From assembly GCA_963920525.1 (NCBI GenBank), contig OY986437.1, positions 110,042,715 through 110,106,714 on the forward strand: 64,000 bases of DNA, read 5' to 3'. The notes under the pieces are model-generated. The model was not told the DNA's origin. It saw nothing but the letters and a program-made list of their open reading frames with translations, and searched no databases. Of this stretch, positions 31,832 through 43,418 are shown in pieces; within the stretch, counting starts at the first letter, position 1; every line of letters begins with the position of its first letter. The position numbers and the translations under genes were made by a program. Source of the DNA: Dichetophora obliterata. Taxonomy: Eukaryota > Arthropoda > Insecta > Diptera > Sciomyzidae.

Positions 31832-33200
31832 CATTTTCTCTGTTTCATAAAGCAGATTGAACTTCGATCTGGTACTCACATGAATATGACATAGCTAAAT
31901 CAATCTGGAGAATCCTAATTTTTTACTGTTTTTGTCGTTCTTATAATCGTTTTCTCGAATTTTTTAATGTTTACATGATGCAGAACTCCAGGTAACTTTG
32001 CAATTAAGTTTTCATGCAGCTCTCCCAATCTTATTTCTTTCGTTTCAAACTTTATTCTGTAATCGTATCTTGTTTTCCATTGTTTAAAGTCAATTACTTT
32101 AGCCGGGTAATTAGGTAATTGGATTTACTTCCATTTTTAAATCCGTCACAGTTATTTTGCTAACAGTTTAATTTAACTCCGAATAACATAAAGTGTTGTT
32201 CCAGTAGTAGCTTTCATAGTTTTTCTTGAAACATTTTCATTTTAGGATAAAATTCTCAAACGTTATACAATTTGCATTGCACTAATTGAGTGTCTTTTAG
32301 TAACAAAGCATTATTGGGCCTTAATGCACAATAGCTTGAAAACTGTATTTCATTATCTGGAAACTCTTCCTTAAATACAGAAAATATTGCGAGCTAATGT
32401 TTTTATAACGGTGTTTTCTTCCCATCTATCCAAGTGAACATTGTGTCATTTATACCAGATATGTATAAACCAGATATGTATAAACTCTTATCTGGAAGAA
32501 AGTACAATTTTTGCAACATAGTTGTATGTCTTTCTCTTTCGATGTTATTTTGAAAAATTTCTCCATTTCGTATTCTATTTTTAAGCCAATTTTTTGGCAA
32601 CGCCCATAACTACATCCTTTCGTTTCCCAGGCGATATGGAAAGCACCGCTGTCACCTCTGAATTGATTTGGCATAAGTTTGCTAACATTTGCACGGCGAA
32701 AACTCGGAATGCGGTGTAAAAATATTTTCGTCAATAAAAGTTGAATGCACTCGGGAAATATCAAGATTTCTTACCAATTTCTTAGCTCGTTTGATCTTTT
32801 TTATATCTTTCTCATACTTCTCAAGTCCTCACAACTTCACAAGTCTTCAACTGCACTGAATCGTAAATACCCTTAAATAACATTTTCACTGGAATGCTCC
32901 ATAAGCATTAAAAACAAGGAAGATGGAAGCAATGGCCGAGCAGAAGTTACTATTTTTATTGTGAAAAATTACTGCTTCCATTGTTACCAAGAAATATTTC
33001 CTAATACTATACAAAACCTTTTTGAAGCTTTTCAACACTAACAACTTCATTGCAAAAATCGGTTTGTTAGAGACTGTGTTTCGAGAATATTACAAATTCC
33101 TTGAGTTCATCGATTAAACACTAATTGATAAATGAAAAACGTGTCAATAATTTATAAATTTAAATAGCAATATTTCTGTTTAATTACTTCTAAACCAAAA
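31832..33200. other. AT-rich sequence, no gene seen
   Basis: A tandem pair of ATACCAGATATGTATAAACC-like units lies at 32451-32482. No coding region or repeat family was recognised. Confidence 0.4.
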
Positions 33201-34010
33201 TCTTACACTCAGAAAAAACCTATCTTTTTGTGATGAAAAATTTCTCTATTTTCGATAATAGCAATTTTCTCTATTTCAAATAAAATTTTTTTCATTTATA
33301 AAAAATTTTCACATATTCGAAGAAATATTTCTTCAATTGAGGGAAATGAAAATATTTCATGTTTTCTAAAAATTCTAATTTTTAGAGAAAAATTTATAGA
33401 AAATGAAAAGTTTCTAGAATATTTATAAGGGGTCCCAAAAAACAATGCCACAAAAATAATTCTATCTCTACCTCTAAACATATTTTTAATTAATATTTTT
33501 ACAACCGAATCACAAAACCATATTTATGCTTTTACTTTGCGTAGAACTGAGTTAAAACAAATGTTTAAAAAAAAATTGTAATCGTAATTGCAGATATTCT
33601 TTTTTGTTTTAGAGAAAAATGTACGGAAAAAAGAAATATGTTGTACCAATATAAAGAAAATATATCTCTCTTTTAAATAAAGTTTTCTTATTTGTAAGAA
33701 TCTTTAAACGCAACTTAAAGACAAGATTTATTAAAATTAATTAAATATTTCTCTGTTTTCAGGAAAAATTGGCACAATAAAGACAACGGTTGAACATGTT
33801 ATAAAGAAATATTTTTCTGTAACTGGAAGGTGTCTTTATTGATGAGAAAATATTTATCTTTTTCACGGAAACTTTTTACCATTTGTTGGGAATTTTCGGG
33901 ATCACATTAAGAGAAAAACATTCTCTGAGGCAAAGTCAATACCATTTTTCTGTAAATATGATAATGTTCTCTCATATTCCGAGAAACTCTTTTCTGAGTG
34001 CAAAACGAAG
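33201..34010. repeat. Degenerate repeat block bounded by CACTCAGAAAA/TTTTCTGAGTG
   Basis: CACTCAGAAAAAACC near 33206 and CTTTTCTGAGTGC near 33988 form short inverted ends. Between them many variants of AAATATTTCTCT and AGAGAAA(A)AT recur. This may be an old inverted-repeat element, but the block is too AT-rich and worn to be sure. Confidence 0.4.
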
Positions 34011-34364
34011 TGTGTTTTAAAGAAATTTAATCGTCTAAACTTATGGTTTCCAAAAATTAAACGTTGAAATCATAACGGCGTTGCATGCAATTATAACTTG
34101 CTAAGAACAAGAGTTACAATAAAGAGCTACAAATAAGAGTTATAATAAATTAGTTATTATTTTATTTAATTTTCATTATTTGTAAAACCAATTCAAAAAT
34201 ATTTTCAAACAATTAAAGTTAAAGTCGGATTTTTTCTCAGCGTGGTCTCAACTCTCTGGTCAATGATTCTAAAGCACATCATTTTTAATTCAATCTTAGA
34301 TAGCTACATATTTTTGTTTATTGTTGAAAAGTAAACACAATTGTTTTAATTTTTTTTTTTTTTG

Positions 34365-34483
34365 TAGAAACGCAAATGAGTTAAATTTTAAAATTTTAAA
34401 AGTGTACACTGAGAATAAAAACATACTTTAAAATTAAACAAAAAATTTTCAAATAGAAATTTAACTCATTTGCGTTTCTACAA
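34365..34483. repeat. Hairpin-forming inverted repeat
   Basis: GTAGAAACGCAAATGAGTTA at 34365-34384 returns as TAACTCATTTGCGTTTCTAC at 34464-34483, with further pairing inward. Repeated TTAAA(C/A)TTAAA and GTTTAAA motifs surround it to about 35150. Could be a small MITE. Confidence 0.5.
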
Positions 34484-35159
34484 AACCAAATTTAAAACAA
34501 GTGTGTTTAATTTTTAACTATAACCTCATTTCTTCTGTTTTTTTTTTATATATAATTTTCTCTTATTATTTCCTTCCAATAACAAAAAAACGTCGCTTTC
34601 AGAGATTGAATTAAAAAATTATGTGCAGTGGAATCATTTAAAATTATTGCCAGACAATTTAGACCCCAATTTTACATTTGATTGTTTGAAAATATTTTTG
34701 TATTAGTCTTACAAATAATGAACCAATAATGAAATAAAAACTTACTAAATTAAATTGGTATTTAAAATATTTCAAGCCGCAATAAAACGCAAACTTCATC
34801 AAATGAAGTCAAATAATTTGTTATTCGGGGAGTCCAATGGATCGCTGATCACGAATTTGACTTCAAAAAAGTTAAAAAATTTCATAAAAAATGGCAATTG
34901 AACATATTTGTTTTTAATTTAATAACAATATCTTTAAATTGTGTTTCAAAATATTTGTTTTAAATATTAAAGTTTTTGCATTTAATTTTTCGTTTAAATA
35001 AATGTGTTTAAACTTAAAATTTTTAAAATGAAAGCATATTTCAAAACATTGTTTTGAAAACAAAACTTTTTTAAATTAAACTTTAAAAACATTTGTGTTT
35101 AACTTAAATGAAAATCTTTCCAGCTCTATTTCAAAAACAAATTCGTTTAATATGAACAC
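34484..35159. other. AT-rich sequence
   Basis: Many TTTAAA and GTGTTTAA motifs. No gene is recognised. Confidence 0.4.
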
Positions 35160-35682
35160 AATTTCAATTCGCACATTTGGGCAGGGGCTTCAAGATCTTA
35201 TTTGAAGCTTCTGGACCGAATTCAACGTCGTGCGATATATTTGATAGGAGATGAAAGTATTTCATCCTCTCTCAACTCTCTTGAGCATCGACGTAATGTA
35301 GGTTACCTAAGCCTTCTGTATAGGTATTACCATGGAAAGTGTTCAAGGGAGATACATGGCCTGACGTCACCAGCTCGTGTGTTTCCCAAGTCCACTCGGG
35401 CAGCTGTCCAAGCCCACCTCTTTACCATTGCATCGATGCCTAATAGAACCTCGCATTACCGCGATAATTCGTTCTTTAGTCGCGCGGTTAAGTTGTGGAA
35501 TAGTCTCCCTGCGAGCGTGTTTCCCGGCAGTTTTGAGCTGTGCAAATTCAAAACAAATCTTCACCAATACTACTCTATTAATCCACCCTCCAACTAACTA
35601 TCACCCATCTTCCGAATCAACACAATGCTTACGCATTTATAGGGGGCATCCCCTGAGCGTTGGTTCAGTCTAAAAAAAAAAA
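35160..35682 (+). mobile_element. 5'-truncated non-LTR retrotransposon ending in poly(A)
   Basis: Holds the C terminus of a LINE protein from about 35170 (SHIWAGASRSYLKLLDRIQR) to the stop at 35595-35597, including EHRRNVGYLSLLYRYYHGKC, FFSRAVKLWNSLPASVFP and KFKTNLHQYY. These blocks follow the RT domain in Jockey/CR1/L2-like elements. The frame is open throughout this part. A 75-bp 3' UTR ends in an A-run at 35672-35682. Truncation at the 5' end is normal for LINE insertions. I could not define the target duplication in the AT-rich flank. Confidence 0.85.
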
Positions 35683-36149
35683 TTAATTTTAACACATATT
35701 TCGCTTAGTGTAGGCATCGTCAAATCATTTTCTAAATTTCAGGGCAACATTTTTTTTAACCAAACCATACACTTTGAAAAGATAAATATAACATTGCGAA
35801 AAAATTGCAAACACCTACTGTACATGAGACGTGGATAACGCATTGGTGCGTTTTTGTCTTAAAAATTTACCTGAGCTATTGCGCTAATATGCTTATTTAA
35901 TTAAAATTTTTATTAGGTATATTCGTTTTTCTTTCTGCATAAATACGATCTTCTTGAATTTCAAAAGTGTAAGCAAACTTGAATACAACTTCAAACTAGT
36001 TTTACAAACTAGTATTGTTCATGTATCTGTTTGATTGCTCGTATAAACTATGAGTGAAGAACAGTTTGGTTGCATGCTTAAAAATTAGGTTGGTGAATAT
36101 GAGCTGAATGCTGAGCTCAGCGCAACGTTCAAATAAGCTTATTTCTTTA
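35683..36149. other. AT-rich sequence, no gene seen
   Basis: Nothing recognised. TA at 36148-36149 abuts the next element. Confidence 0.4.
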
Positions 36150-36831
36150 AGGGGTATGAGCAGTGTAAAAGTCTGAAATTGAAGTGTTTTTTTGATTATT
36201 TTATAAATAGAAATCAGTTTGATGAATTCATATTAAACTTTGTTCACATCTTTCGAAAAAAATTTAATTTTTTATGATACTTTGAAAATAGCACCTCTTA
36301 ATCTGGCCTCAGAGTCGTTAACAGCAGTTCGTTCACATGGATCAACTCAGGACAAAAAACGAAAAAGATTTTTAAAATATATATTATTGGCTATAGCCAG
36401 ACGTAGGGGATTTTCAAAATATTGTGTAGAAAAAAATGGCGACCATTTGATAGAAAAAATAAAAATTTTCACATGTTTTTCAATAGAAAATTGTTAAAAA
36501 AACTTAATAAAAAAAGTTAAAAAACAGCTACGTCAGGCTGAAAAGGCACATTTTTACAACAAAACCCATTTTGAGTCAAATCAATCGGACAAAAACTGTC
36601 TTAGCTATGATGTTAATCAGGCAAAAAAAAGTGATTTTGAGTAAACGGCGATTACATTTTTAGAAGCGCTAAGAGCGCTCGAATAGCATGACAGCAATTG
36701 GGCGCTCTATTCGATTACTTAACGTTCGAATTTTCACTTCAAACTTGAGATAAATATTCTTTGAGGGTTCAAACTAATAATTAATGTAAAAAAACAACAC
36801 TTTTTTAAAGTTTCATACTGTTCATACCCCT
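36150..36831. mobile_element. 682-bp element with AGGGGTATGA ends and TA flanks
   Basis: AGGGGTATGAGCAGTGTAAA at the left and TTTCATACTGTTCATACCCCT at the right are inverted copies of about 20 bp. TA lies on both sides, suggesting a TA duplication as in IS630/Tc1/mariner, though the AT context makes this uncertain. The 85-codon open stretch at 36240-36497 has no recognisable domain. Confidence 0.68.
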
Positions 36832-36833
36832 TA

Positions 36834-38562
36834 AAAGGAAATGATACAGGTGCTTTGTGAATTTATTTCCAATATTCCATTCTTAAAATATACTTCCTTT
36901 TACTTCTTCTTCTCTTCTTTAGTATAATTTATTGGTACTGTTCTTTGATTTGTTAACTTTTTCTAGGTGAGACCAAACCTCATTGCTCTACGCACTATCC
37001 AACACAAAATCTACCTGCGCTGATTGCATAAAGTCCTATAGATACAGAAAATATTTCACTTCACATCACCTCATGATGCAATCGGGTTAAAGCATTACGC
37101 TGATAAATTAAACGGCTTTTGGGTCGGTGTCTCTATGTATACAATGGCAAACCTAAGAGAGTAACAAATAGCATGTAAAGCTTCTTGAGCATTGAAACTC
37201 TTATATATGAAGTATTTCTAATGAGAACTAAAATTAATATAATTTTAATTTTTTTTTTTAACAAGAAGTATAACTGCATTTTGATGTAAAACGAAACGAA
37301 GACTAAACGTCGAGTGAGAAACAATATTTTTTAATATGGAAAAATGTATTGCTTACCGTGGTTCACACTACGTGCAGCCTTCGGTTCGTTATACATAAAG
37401 ATGCAGTAAAACGTACGTAGCACCCTGTTATAAGTTCGTTGCCTAATGAAGCTATACAATTCTTTATTGCTTACAACATGCATTAAAATACTCAAACATC
37501 AAATTATAAGCTCCTCGCTATAAATTTAAAATTTTTATTTTCTAAACGACAGCCAATGTTTTTTACTGTTTTTGGCACACTGCTTCACATTAAATTTTCA
37601 ATTATTTATTGCTAAATTTTAAGGCATGAACTCTAAAATGCAAATTAATCGTAATATACATGCCCAACTTGTAAGCAAATACAATAAATAATTTGTAAGG
37701 CTTGCAACGTTTTAATGAGTTCAAATACCACCCACACGCTTAAACAATTGATTTTATTTCGATCGTTGCACTGAAGGTGATACGATCTCTATCAGCATTC
37801 TTAACGTACAAGTTATTCAACTGAAGAAATATTTTCACATAAATTAACAACTGATTTAAGAATTTTTTATTTTTTAATCAATGTTTTATTGACGAACTCA
37901 GGGAATTTCTGATGATCAGTTAATGTACTCTTCACTTTTTATATTAAATATTAGTATTTTTATATTAGACTAGTGAAGTGAATAAAATAAAAGAAAACGA
38001 TGGGATTATTCGAAATTATTTAATACTAGTTAACCCGTGTGGCGTTAAAATGCCAAAATCAAACATACCTAAATTTTATTTTAAGCTATTAAATAGATTT
38101 TCAACTGATCAAAACTGAAATGAAATTAATTTCGGCCTTGTTGCAATACACGCGGTATTTCTTCTTAAAGTTTTGTATAAATTTTTATAAATTAAAACAT
38201 TTTCCGATCAATTAGAAAAGGCTTAGAAATCTTTTTTCAACTGTAAGAAATCACTCCAGTATCACTTTCTAACTACACGGAAATTACGGATTTCTACGGA
38301 TATTTAGCCTTGCACAGATAAACGGACAACAGTTGCAAAATAATTTAAATCTACTGATTTTTAATAATATCACACAGAATTTTCGTAGATTTCGCTTTTT
38401 TCACCAAATTTTATGTCAAAAATTTTGGAATGGTAAAAAAAATGTACCTATAACTAAAAATGTATTTACATAATTTATTAAAACTTTGCGCTTATCAACA
38501 CTTACAAATAAGAAAACTGTTTTAAGGAAGCTCATTTCGAAGTGAGCCAGTGGGCAGCCTAA
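36834..38562. other. AT-rich sequence with a SINE tail fragment
   Basis: 37127-37200 (ACAATGGCAAACCTAAGAGA, GCATGTAAAGCTTCTTGAGC) is the same module as 12228-12282 in the SINE, without the tRNA head. The rest shows no gene or repeat I can name. Confidence 0.45.
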
Positions 38563-39117
38563 CCCATTAATGCTCACCACCAGAACTCGTTGAGTTCTAC
38601 TGTTTTATTACTGTTTTATTACAGTATTAACTGTTTGGTATTACTGTTAGACTGAAAACTCGGAAGTTTAAGAAAAAATTTAAAGGATTTGGGTGTGGCG
38701 AAGTGTGTAAACGTATTAGATCATAAAGGTCTGTATCATAGAGGTCTGTAAGTTAAGAAATTAAAAAAAAACTAGAAAAATTAGAAAAAATTAGAATTTG
38801 GAAAGTTTTCATTTCGTAGCGCAGCCGTTCAACTCTAACCTACTGCAATTTTTTAAATTATATTTTCTTTCTTCTTGATGTTTATAAAAAAAATAACTCG
38901 CTAGAGTGGAATTATTCACTTTACTTTGAAATACTGCACTTAAAACCGGCTGGAAAAAATAGACAAAAAGGCTTTAAAGGCAAATTTTAGAATTTTTATG
39001 GAAAAAGCATATTTTTTGGCTTTCTCACTCTGTTGGAAGCAAAGGCTTTACAATGACTGCGAACTTTTGAAAAATGCTTTCATCGCGTATGACATATCAG
39101 ACGTTGTCATTAATGGG
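38563..39117. mobile_element. Possible piggyBac-type MITE
   Basis: CCCATTAATG at 38563 and CATTAATGGG ending at 39117 are inverted ends. TTAA follows the right end (39118-39121) and CTAA precedes the left, which may be a mutated TTAA. A TTAA duplication and CCY ends fit the piggyBac superfamily. The inverted repeat is only about 10-13 bp, and there is no coding sequence, so I hold this loosely. Confidence 0.45.
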
Positions 39118-39121
39118 TTAA

Positions 39122-39761
39122 AACAAACTTAAAGTGCCTGTAAAATGTATTTCAATGTTATTGTATTTATAATGATTACAGATTTAAAAAATCGAATGTT
39201 CCGTTTTATGTTCTGTTTTTAAGTTTTAGCTATACATAACTAAAAGTAATAGTTGTAAACTATTTTTACTTTAAGTTATATTTTACGTTGTTTGTAACTT
39301 TTATAAGTTTAATGCAATTTTTATAAAAAAAATCAAATATGCAAACAATTTGTAAAAAACTATTAATGACTTCAATTGAGTAATTTTATTAGCTGTTGGT
39401 TTTAAATTGAAAAAAAAAAATATAAATTTGCTAACACGGATTTACAAGGATTTGCATTTGTGGATTTTTGGCGCCTCCTCGGGTTGGCATGACTGGTTAC
39501 AGCTTAAAAGATTATACGTCAGCATAACAATTTCATAGCGGTGACGCTAAGTGCCTCACACATTTTTAGGCATATGCTGAAATAAAGAAGTGAAAAAGCA
39601 ACTTAACAACAACAATTATATGCAAACTTTAACTCGCTTTAACTTAAAAAATATAAATTTTTAAGAAATAAAAAGTCGAGTCGATAATCAGGTTTTGTTA
39701 CTCTTTTTCATATAAGAATTTTTTTTATTACATACATATTTTAAATTAACAAGCAGACTTG
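39122..39761. other. AT-rich flank of the gypsy element
   Basis: No feature recognised. CTTG at 39758-39761 is the left target duplication of the LTR retrotransposon. Confidence 0.4.
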
Positions 39762-42219
39762 TGTAACGACCCTTTTTCCGGCCGAGGATTCGCTCGCCGG
39801 AACCAGGGTTCGGTACAAGAATTTGTACTTACGTTTCTTTTCTGGAAACGGGCACCAAATAAAATTCACCGGTCTCGGAACTTGATATTTTATTCAACAA
39901 AGTCTAAATACGCTTACCTCTAACATGGATGACTTAACCCTATTTGGTCGCACTGAAGGTGGACCACAAGTGCCTAATTGTGGGTAGATTTTCCCGAATG
40001 ATACAGGAAAATATATAACTTAAAAAAAAACTAAAATATATAAATTAATATGTAGTCGAGTGATTCACAAAATCTTATTATGCATTCTTACTCAATTTAC
40101 TGTATTTATGGAAATACATAAAGTATTACTGTATTATGCAATGTTTGCTCATGAAATATTTACTGAATTTCGTGGTCTCACTACTCAAATGTACAAGGAA
40201 AGTCTCTAACCAACCTGTAGTCTACATTTCAAACAATTTAGGCGTACTATAGTAAATACTTTCAACTATTTTAATCAAATATAAATGTAAAATTTTATGA
40301 GGCGGTGGGTAAGTATGGGGGCACTCCCGAGCGGTATTTGTAGGTTCACAGTGATATCGTCCTTCGTTTGTGGATTTGGTGAATATGTTATTGACAAGCA
40401 TGCACTACTATTAGTGGGGTCTCCGTTCACGTTCGTCGCTCACGAAGTACTCTCCTCGGTTTACAACCTCAAAGTCAAGGCTGGGTGCGGTTCTGCCCAC
40501 ATTATCCCAGATCTTAACTTCAACCTTGCCAAATCGAGTATCTAGTGATATCTGGTCCGTTAGCACGAACTGTCTCGTCGTATCGATGTCCTGTTCCCGA
40601 AAGGGATGATGGTGACCTTGAACGGGTGCGGTTCTGCCCACATTAGCCCGTCCTCAGTTCACAATGTCAGTACCCTACAATTGTATCACGTTATCGGCTC
40701 TGAGGGAGCTCTTCGTAATAACGCCGAGAAGTGAAACGTCCGGGTGCGGTTCTGCCCACATTAGCCCGTCCGTCCACTTAAGTTTACCGCGTTCGCGTCA
40801 CTATTGTCACTTTGATTAAATCACTTTCTTCACTCTCTCGATCTCACTGTTTCCCTTTACCGCGGTTTGGTCCAGACTACTTCATTTTAAGCCCCTCGGG
40901 AGGCCCACACTTACCCACCGTCCGTATTTTAATTAATGCATGTATGTAATATATATATCAAGGATACTTTAATGGTGTTCAGAATCTCCTGCGCTGTTGT
41001 CGTACTTTCACGCTCGTCGTTAGGGAATTAGCTGGCGATCCTCCACGGCCACTACGCTGACGTCGACGTTCACTTTTCCTCCAGGTACGTTGACGCAATC
41101 AGTCGACGCTGTCGGCGTCGGCCTCTCCTTTCCACTATATATATGTTAGCGTCGCTGCTGGTTGGTACGGCCGCGTTCACTGTCGCTAACGAGTCCTATC
41201 TCCAACTCTGCTGCTGTTGATGTCGCTGCTGGTTGGTGTGGGCAGAACTTTCTGCCACCAACGAAAACTATTGTTTGGTTTTGTCTTCACTCGCGTACAC
41301 TTGAAACACAACTCATCCAGATTTACTCTTCGTTGGCCCTTTTATAACCAGCAGTCTTCTTCTTTGTTTGGAGACTTCTCGAATTATCGCGTGATGTTCC
41401 CGTTCGTTGGTTTAGCTTTCCTTTGTTACTCTCGCTAGTTGCCTGGCGTGTGGTTTCGATGCCCGTTATCGCCATGGTACATGAAAGAACAAAAAAAATA
41501 AAATATATAAAACGAGTATAAACAAGAGCATCACCCCTGTAGGAATCTACCCACACATGACCCTGTGGAAGTGATTGATCAGGTCTGCTCTTTGGCCTTA
41601 TGAATGATCGTCTTTGAGGCCCCGTGTTGATTCTATGCTTTCCTATCCTAGCTAATCATCTTGGTATAATATAATATAATGCGTAGCCTTGCTTATTTGG
41701 TTATTTTAAGATTCTTTAAACGTTTTCCTAAGGGATATGTCCCACGACCAGTACCTTCATAAATGAAAAATCCATAATATTGATTTTCATAATTCAATCT
41801 ATGATTTATTCATTTTAACTTTCCTTAGTATTCTTATTGGCTACTGGTTATCATATATTTTATGATAAATTTTTTATATAAATTTAAATTGTATTCTTAA
41901 AATTTATTATTATTAAACTTAAAATTCTAAATTTTAGATACACATTTGAATGAGTATGAAGTGCATTTTATGTCATTCAATCGTGAAGTAGGTAAAACAT
42001 TCTTAATTTACCGAATGTTTTCCTTGATTATAAAATAAAAATGAGTAAGAAATTTATTCTCTCTGAGCTCCATGGTCGGCGGTCCTAGTGGGATTCTTAT
42101 TTCGCTCTTTCGGTCGAGTGAGCGACCCAGTCGCCAGCTGCGGCAAGTCTAGAAAAAAGGTAAGTGGTGAAGTAAGGACACATGTGGGAGAAAATTTACA
42201 CAAAATTTTGTTCCTTACA
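39762..42219 (-). repeat. 3' LTR of the gypsy element
   Basis: Begins TGTAACGACC and ends TTCCTTACA on the plus strand (TGTAA/TTACA inverted ends). It contains three copies of GGTGCGGTTCTGCCCACATT at about 40484, 40625 and 40743, the last two followed by AGCCCGTCC. On the minus strand AATAAA lies near 39888, about 125 bp before the LTR end, and could be the polyadenylation signal. A TATATATA stretch is at about 41143-41151. Small open frames inside occur identically in both LTRs and are not called as genes. Confidence 0.95.
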
Positions 42220-42234
42220 TCTCCTCCTCACTTC
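42220..42234 (-). other. Polypurine tract (plus-strand primer)
   Basis: On the minus strand GAAGTGAGGAGGAGA directly precedes the 3' LTR. A purine run in this place primes second-strand synthesis in LTR elements. Confidence 0.8.
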
Positions 42235-43418
42235 GGGGGGTATGGCGTGATGGTGATTGCGCCGCTTCGCTGGATCATCACCTTGCAGTTCCAGCCGCTG
42301 ATGGTCGCCATGAACCGCATGCGTCGTCCTCGTCGCCAAGCTCTATAGCGACTGTCGATGGCGTCCATAATTTGTACGCTGCTGTTTGACTGGAGGTGAA
42401 GATTTATTATTTAGATGGCGGTATCAGTGAGAAAACAACATATGCTTTAATTAGGGTTGGTCTGGGCCTCACTGCGAAGTTTTAACTTTTCCCTTATGAG
42501 CGAGATTAAAACAACCTTCTTCTATTTGTATGGAGCATTTCAGACTTTTATTTTATGAAAATTTATTACTTTATCAAGATGTAATTTTGATTATTTTACC
42601 TTGCGACTGAATAGTAGGTTCCGATGACGCAGGTGTATTGTAGAGTCGGCGTTGTCACTCGTGAAATTTGAATGATGCTGACTCGGGCTGGCTGATGGTA
42701 GTAAATCTTTTACTATGGCCAGCTCATATGGTGAAGTCATGGAGTACTGCTCTTTCGGTGTCCGTCCTGTGCGTACCCGATGGTTCCTCTTCTTGACGTC
42801 ACTGCCGTTGGTGTGGCGGGTTGCTGCCGCCCGCTGTTGTTTACGCGGTTGCCGCCGCGGTGAACTTAAATTTAAATTGTAACATCGTGGAGTACTGCTC
42901 TGTCGGCGCCCGTCTTTCACGTACCCGATGGTTCCTCACGTCGATGTCACTGCCGTTGGTTTGGCGGTTTGCTGCCGCCCGCTGTTGTTTACGCGGTTGC
43001 CGCCGCGGTTAACTTAAAACTATGGCGAATGTTGTCGCCTGCTGCAGAATGAACTTATGCGGATGCTGCCGCCTATCACAGTTTATTACGCGGTTGCTGC
43101 CGCTTTTGGCAGTTGTTTACGCGGTTGCTGCCGCTCCTGGCAGTTGTTTACGCGGTTGCTGCCGCTCTTCGCAGTATTTTAACGTGGTTGCTGCCACCCT
43201 TCGCAGTATTTTACCGTGGTTGCTGCCACCCTTCGCAGTATTTTACCGTGGTTGCTGCCACCCTTCGCAGTATTTTACCGTGGTTGCTGCCACCCTTCGC
43301 AGTATTTTACCGTGGTTGCTGCCACCCTTCGCAGTATTTTACCGTGGTTGCTGCCACCCTTCGCAGTATTTTACCGTGGTTGCTGCCACCCTTCTAAAAG
43401 ATTTTGAAAATGTAAGAT
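42235..43418 (-). other. Region between pol and the 3' LTR, no env
   Basis: About 1.2 kb with no envelope-like frame: no long ORF, signal peptide or membrane segment. It holds a spaced duplication: about 130 bp starting GGAGTACTGCTCT at 42742 recurs at 42890 (shared GTACCCGATGGTTCCTC, GTTGTTTACGCGGTTGCCGC), then the 32-bp tandem array. A basic open stretch at 42591-42920 on the minus strand lacks an ATG at its start and any known domain. Confidence 0.7.
43076..43394. repeat. 32-bp tandem repeat array inside the gypsy element
   Basis: About ten units of GCAGTATTTTACCGTGGTTG plus CTGCCACCCTTC. The first three units are variants (GCAGTTGTTTACGCGGTTGC...), the last six nearly identical. Because 32 is not a multiple of 3, every frame reads through as a 32-residue repeat, which explains the overlapping open frames here. 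The array ends some 25 bp beyond the pol stop codon. Confidence 0.95.

Noticed and set aside
40297..41438. Several small open frames in the LTR, repeated at 49418-50559
   Set aside because: Present in both LTRs because the LTRs are copies. No domain, and GC-richer LTR sequence gives open frames by chance.
42591..42920. Possible accessory gene in place of env
   Set aside because: No ATG at the start, very basic low-complexity product, no known domain and no conservation evidence available.
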